Shown here: one piece after another, positions 13,327 to 14,077 of the stretch
How the letters are laid out: each line of letters starts with the position of its first letter
How positions within the stretch are numbered: position 1 is the stretch's first letter
Assembly: GCA_003022815.1 (NCBI GenBank)
Contig: PXSL01000011.1
Location: 14,964-29,040, forward strand
DNA: 14,077 nucleotides
Reading direction: 5' to 3'
DNA from: Halobacteriales archaeon SW_5_68_122
Lineage (GTDB): Archaea; Halobacteriota; Halobacteria; Halobacteriales; Haloarculaceae
The notes under the pieces: model-generated
The model's input: only the letters and a program-made list of their open reading frames with translations
The model's database searches: none
What the model was told of the DNA's origin: nothing
Program-made: the position numbers and the translations under genes

Positions 13327-14077
13327 GGCCCTCGAGTTCGGCCGGGAGAAGCTCCTCTACGCCGTCGGTATCGTTCTCGGCGTCGTCGCGGTAGCCTACT
13401 TCGGGTTCCGGCTGTTCGACCAGGTGTCGCCCGCGACGACGGCCGTCGTGCTGTTCGCCGGCTTCCTGGTGTTCCTCGTCGCCGGAATCGCGGCGGAGGC
13501 CGAACTCCTCGACGTGGTGGCGTACGGCCTCGCCGCCGGCTGTTATCTCGTGTTCGTGGCGTACATCCTTGCGAGGTTCGATGTCGGCGACGGCGGCACG
13601 TTCCTCCTCCTGGTGGGGTCGTCCGCTCTGTTCGTCGCTCTCGGCTATCTCGCGCAGGAGGGCCGACTCGAACTGTCGCGGCGCCGGGCGACGCTGGTCG
13701 TCCTCGTCGTGGCGCTCTCGACGCTCGCCGTCGTCGGTGTCGATGTCGTCAGCGCGGGGGCGAGCGCCTCCGCAGAGTTCGGCGACTCCGTGGAGGTGCC
13801 GGAGCGGGGCGCCGCGACCACGGTGGGAACCGTGACGCTGGCGAACCCGTCCTTCCTCCCGCGGAAGGCCGACGTGCCGCAGTACCACGCCTGCGCGTAC
13901 CTGCCGGGGTTGCAGCCGACACCGCTGACGTACGAGCCTCCGCCCAGGTCGCCCCTGCTCGACGGCGGGGAGTCGAGGCGGTTCGACCTCGAGTTGCCGG
14001 GGTTCGTCTTCTACACCGAGGACGGCACCAGACGGGAGTCGGTCCGGAACCGCGACCGCGTGCCGGTCGAGACTGCC
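13325..14077 (+). CDS. Five-TM membrane protein with extracytoplasmic domain, runs off right edge
   Basis: The frame is open from ATG 13325 to the right edge (251 codons, no stop). Five membrane helices are likely (about 10-28, 38-55, 65-83, 92-110 and 122-140), then a soluble domain (about 145 onward) of beta-strand character with motifs such as TVGTVTLANPSF and YHACAYLPG. The overall layout resembles haloarchaeal proteins annotated as DUF1109 domain proteins, which I state from memory and with moderate confidence. The function is unknown. The ATG is the first before TM1 and sits in a CATG shared with the opposite-strand frame. A possible promoter is the CAAAGGCCCTTGTAC region at 13290-13304, 20-35 bases upstream. 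Confidence 0.8.
   Translation, partial: MALEFGREKLLYAVGIVLGVVAVAYFGFRLFDQVSPATTAVVLFAGFLVFLVAGIAAEAELLDVVAYGLAAGCYLVFVAYILARFDVGDGGTFLLLVGSSALFVALGYLAQEGRLELSRRRATLVVLVVALSTLAVVGVDVVSAGASASAEFGDSVEVPERGAATTVGTVTLANPSFLPRKADVPQYHACAYLPGLQPTPLTYEPPPRSPLLDGGESRRFDLELPGFVFYTEDGTRRESVRNRDRVPVETA

Overview
The window is a piece of a haloarchaeal chromosome (class Halobacteria). The evidence is the very high GC content with strong G/C at third codon positions, the acidic proteins, archaeal lipobox lipoproteins, a PGF-CTERM surface protein, a Bat-type HTH regulator and promoters of leaderless type. At seven genes an A/T-rich box sits about 25-28 bases before the start codon inside otherwise GC-rich DNA. 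Nothing identifies the genus. I saw no rRNA, tRNA, CRISPR array, transposase or phage gene.

Layout. (1) 1-1533, minus: two tandem paralogous lipoproteins, the first running off the left edge. (2) 1589-4889, minus: a tight run of a 138-aa hypothetical protein, a DUF2071/YqjF-like protein, a one-domain membrane PH protein (YdbS-like) and a three-domain membrane PH protein (YdbT-like). (3) 5027-7234: a small polytopic membrane protein with a ten-glycine run, converging on a Bat-like HTH regulator, which is divergent from an archaeosortase-type (PGF-CTERM) surface protein. (4) 7243-8174, minus: an aldo/keto reductase with intact catalytic residues but a damaged 5' end. (5) 8376-12226, minus: an ABC exporter operon of ATPase, a permease fused to a PrsW-type intramembrane protease domain, and a second ABC-2 permease. 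(6) 12279-12947: a SRPBCC protein divergent from the ABC operon across a 52-bp gap, converging on an 80-aa zinc-binding protein. (7) 13123-14077: a 3' remnant of a DoxX-family gene whose apparent start overlaps that of a divergent five-TM membrane protein running off the right edge.

Most of the window concerns the cell envelope: lipoproteins, a sortase-anchored protein, PH-domain membrane proteins, and an ABC/PrsW exporter probably driven as one operon. I see no clearly new defence or mobile system. The most distinctive items are the internal deletion in the reductase gene that leaves an ATGA stop/start overlap, a palindromic motif shared by two intergenic regions, a nearly symmetric shared promoter between the ABC operon and the SRPBCC gene, and the DoxX remnant beside overlapping start codons.
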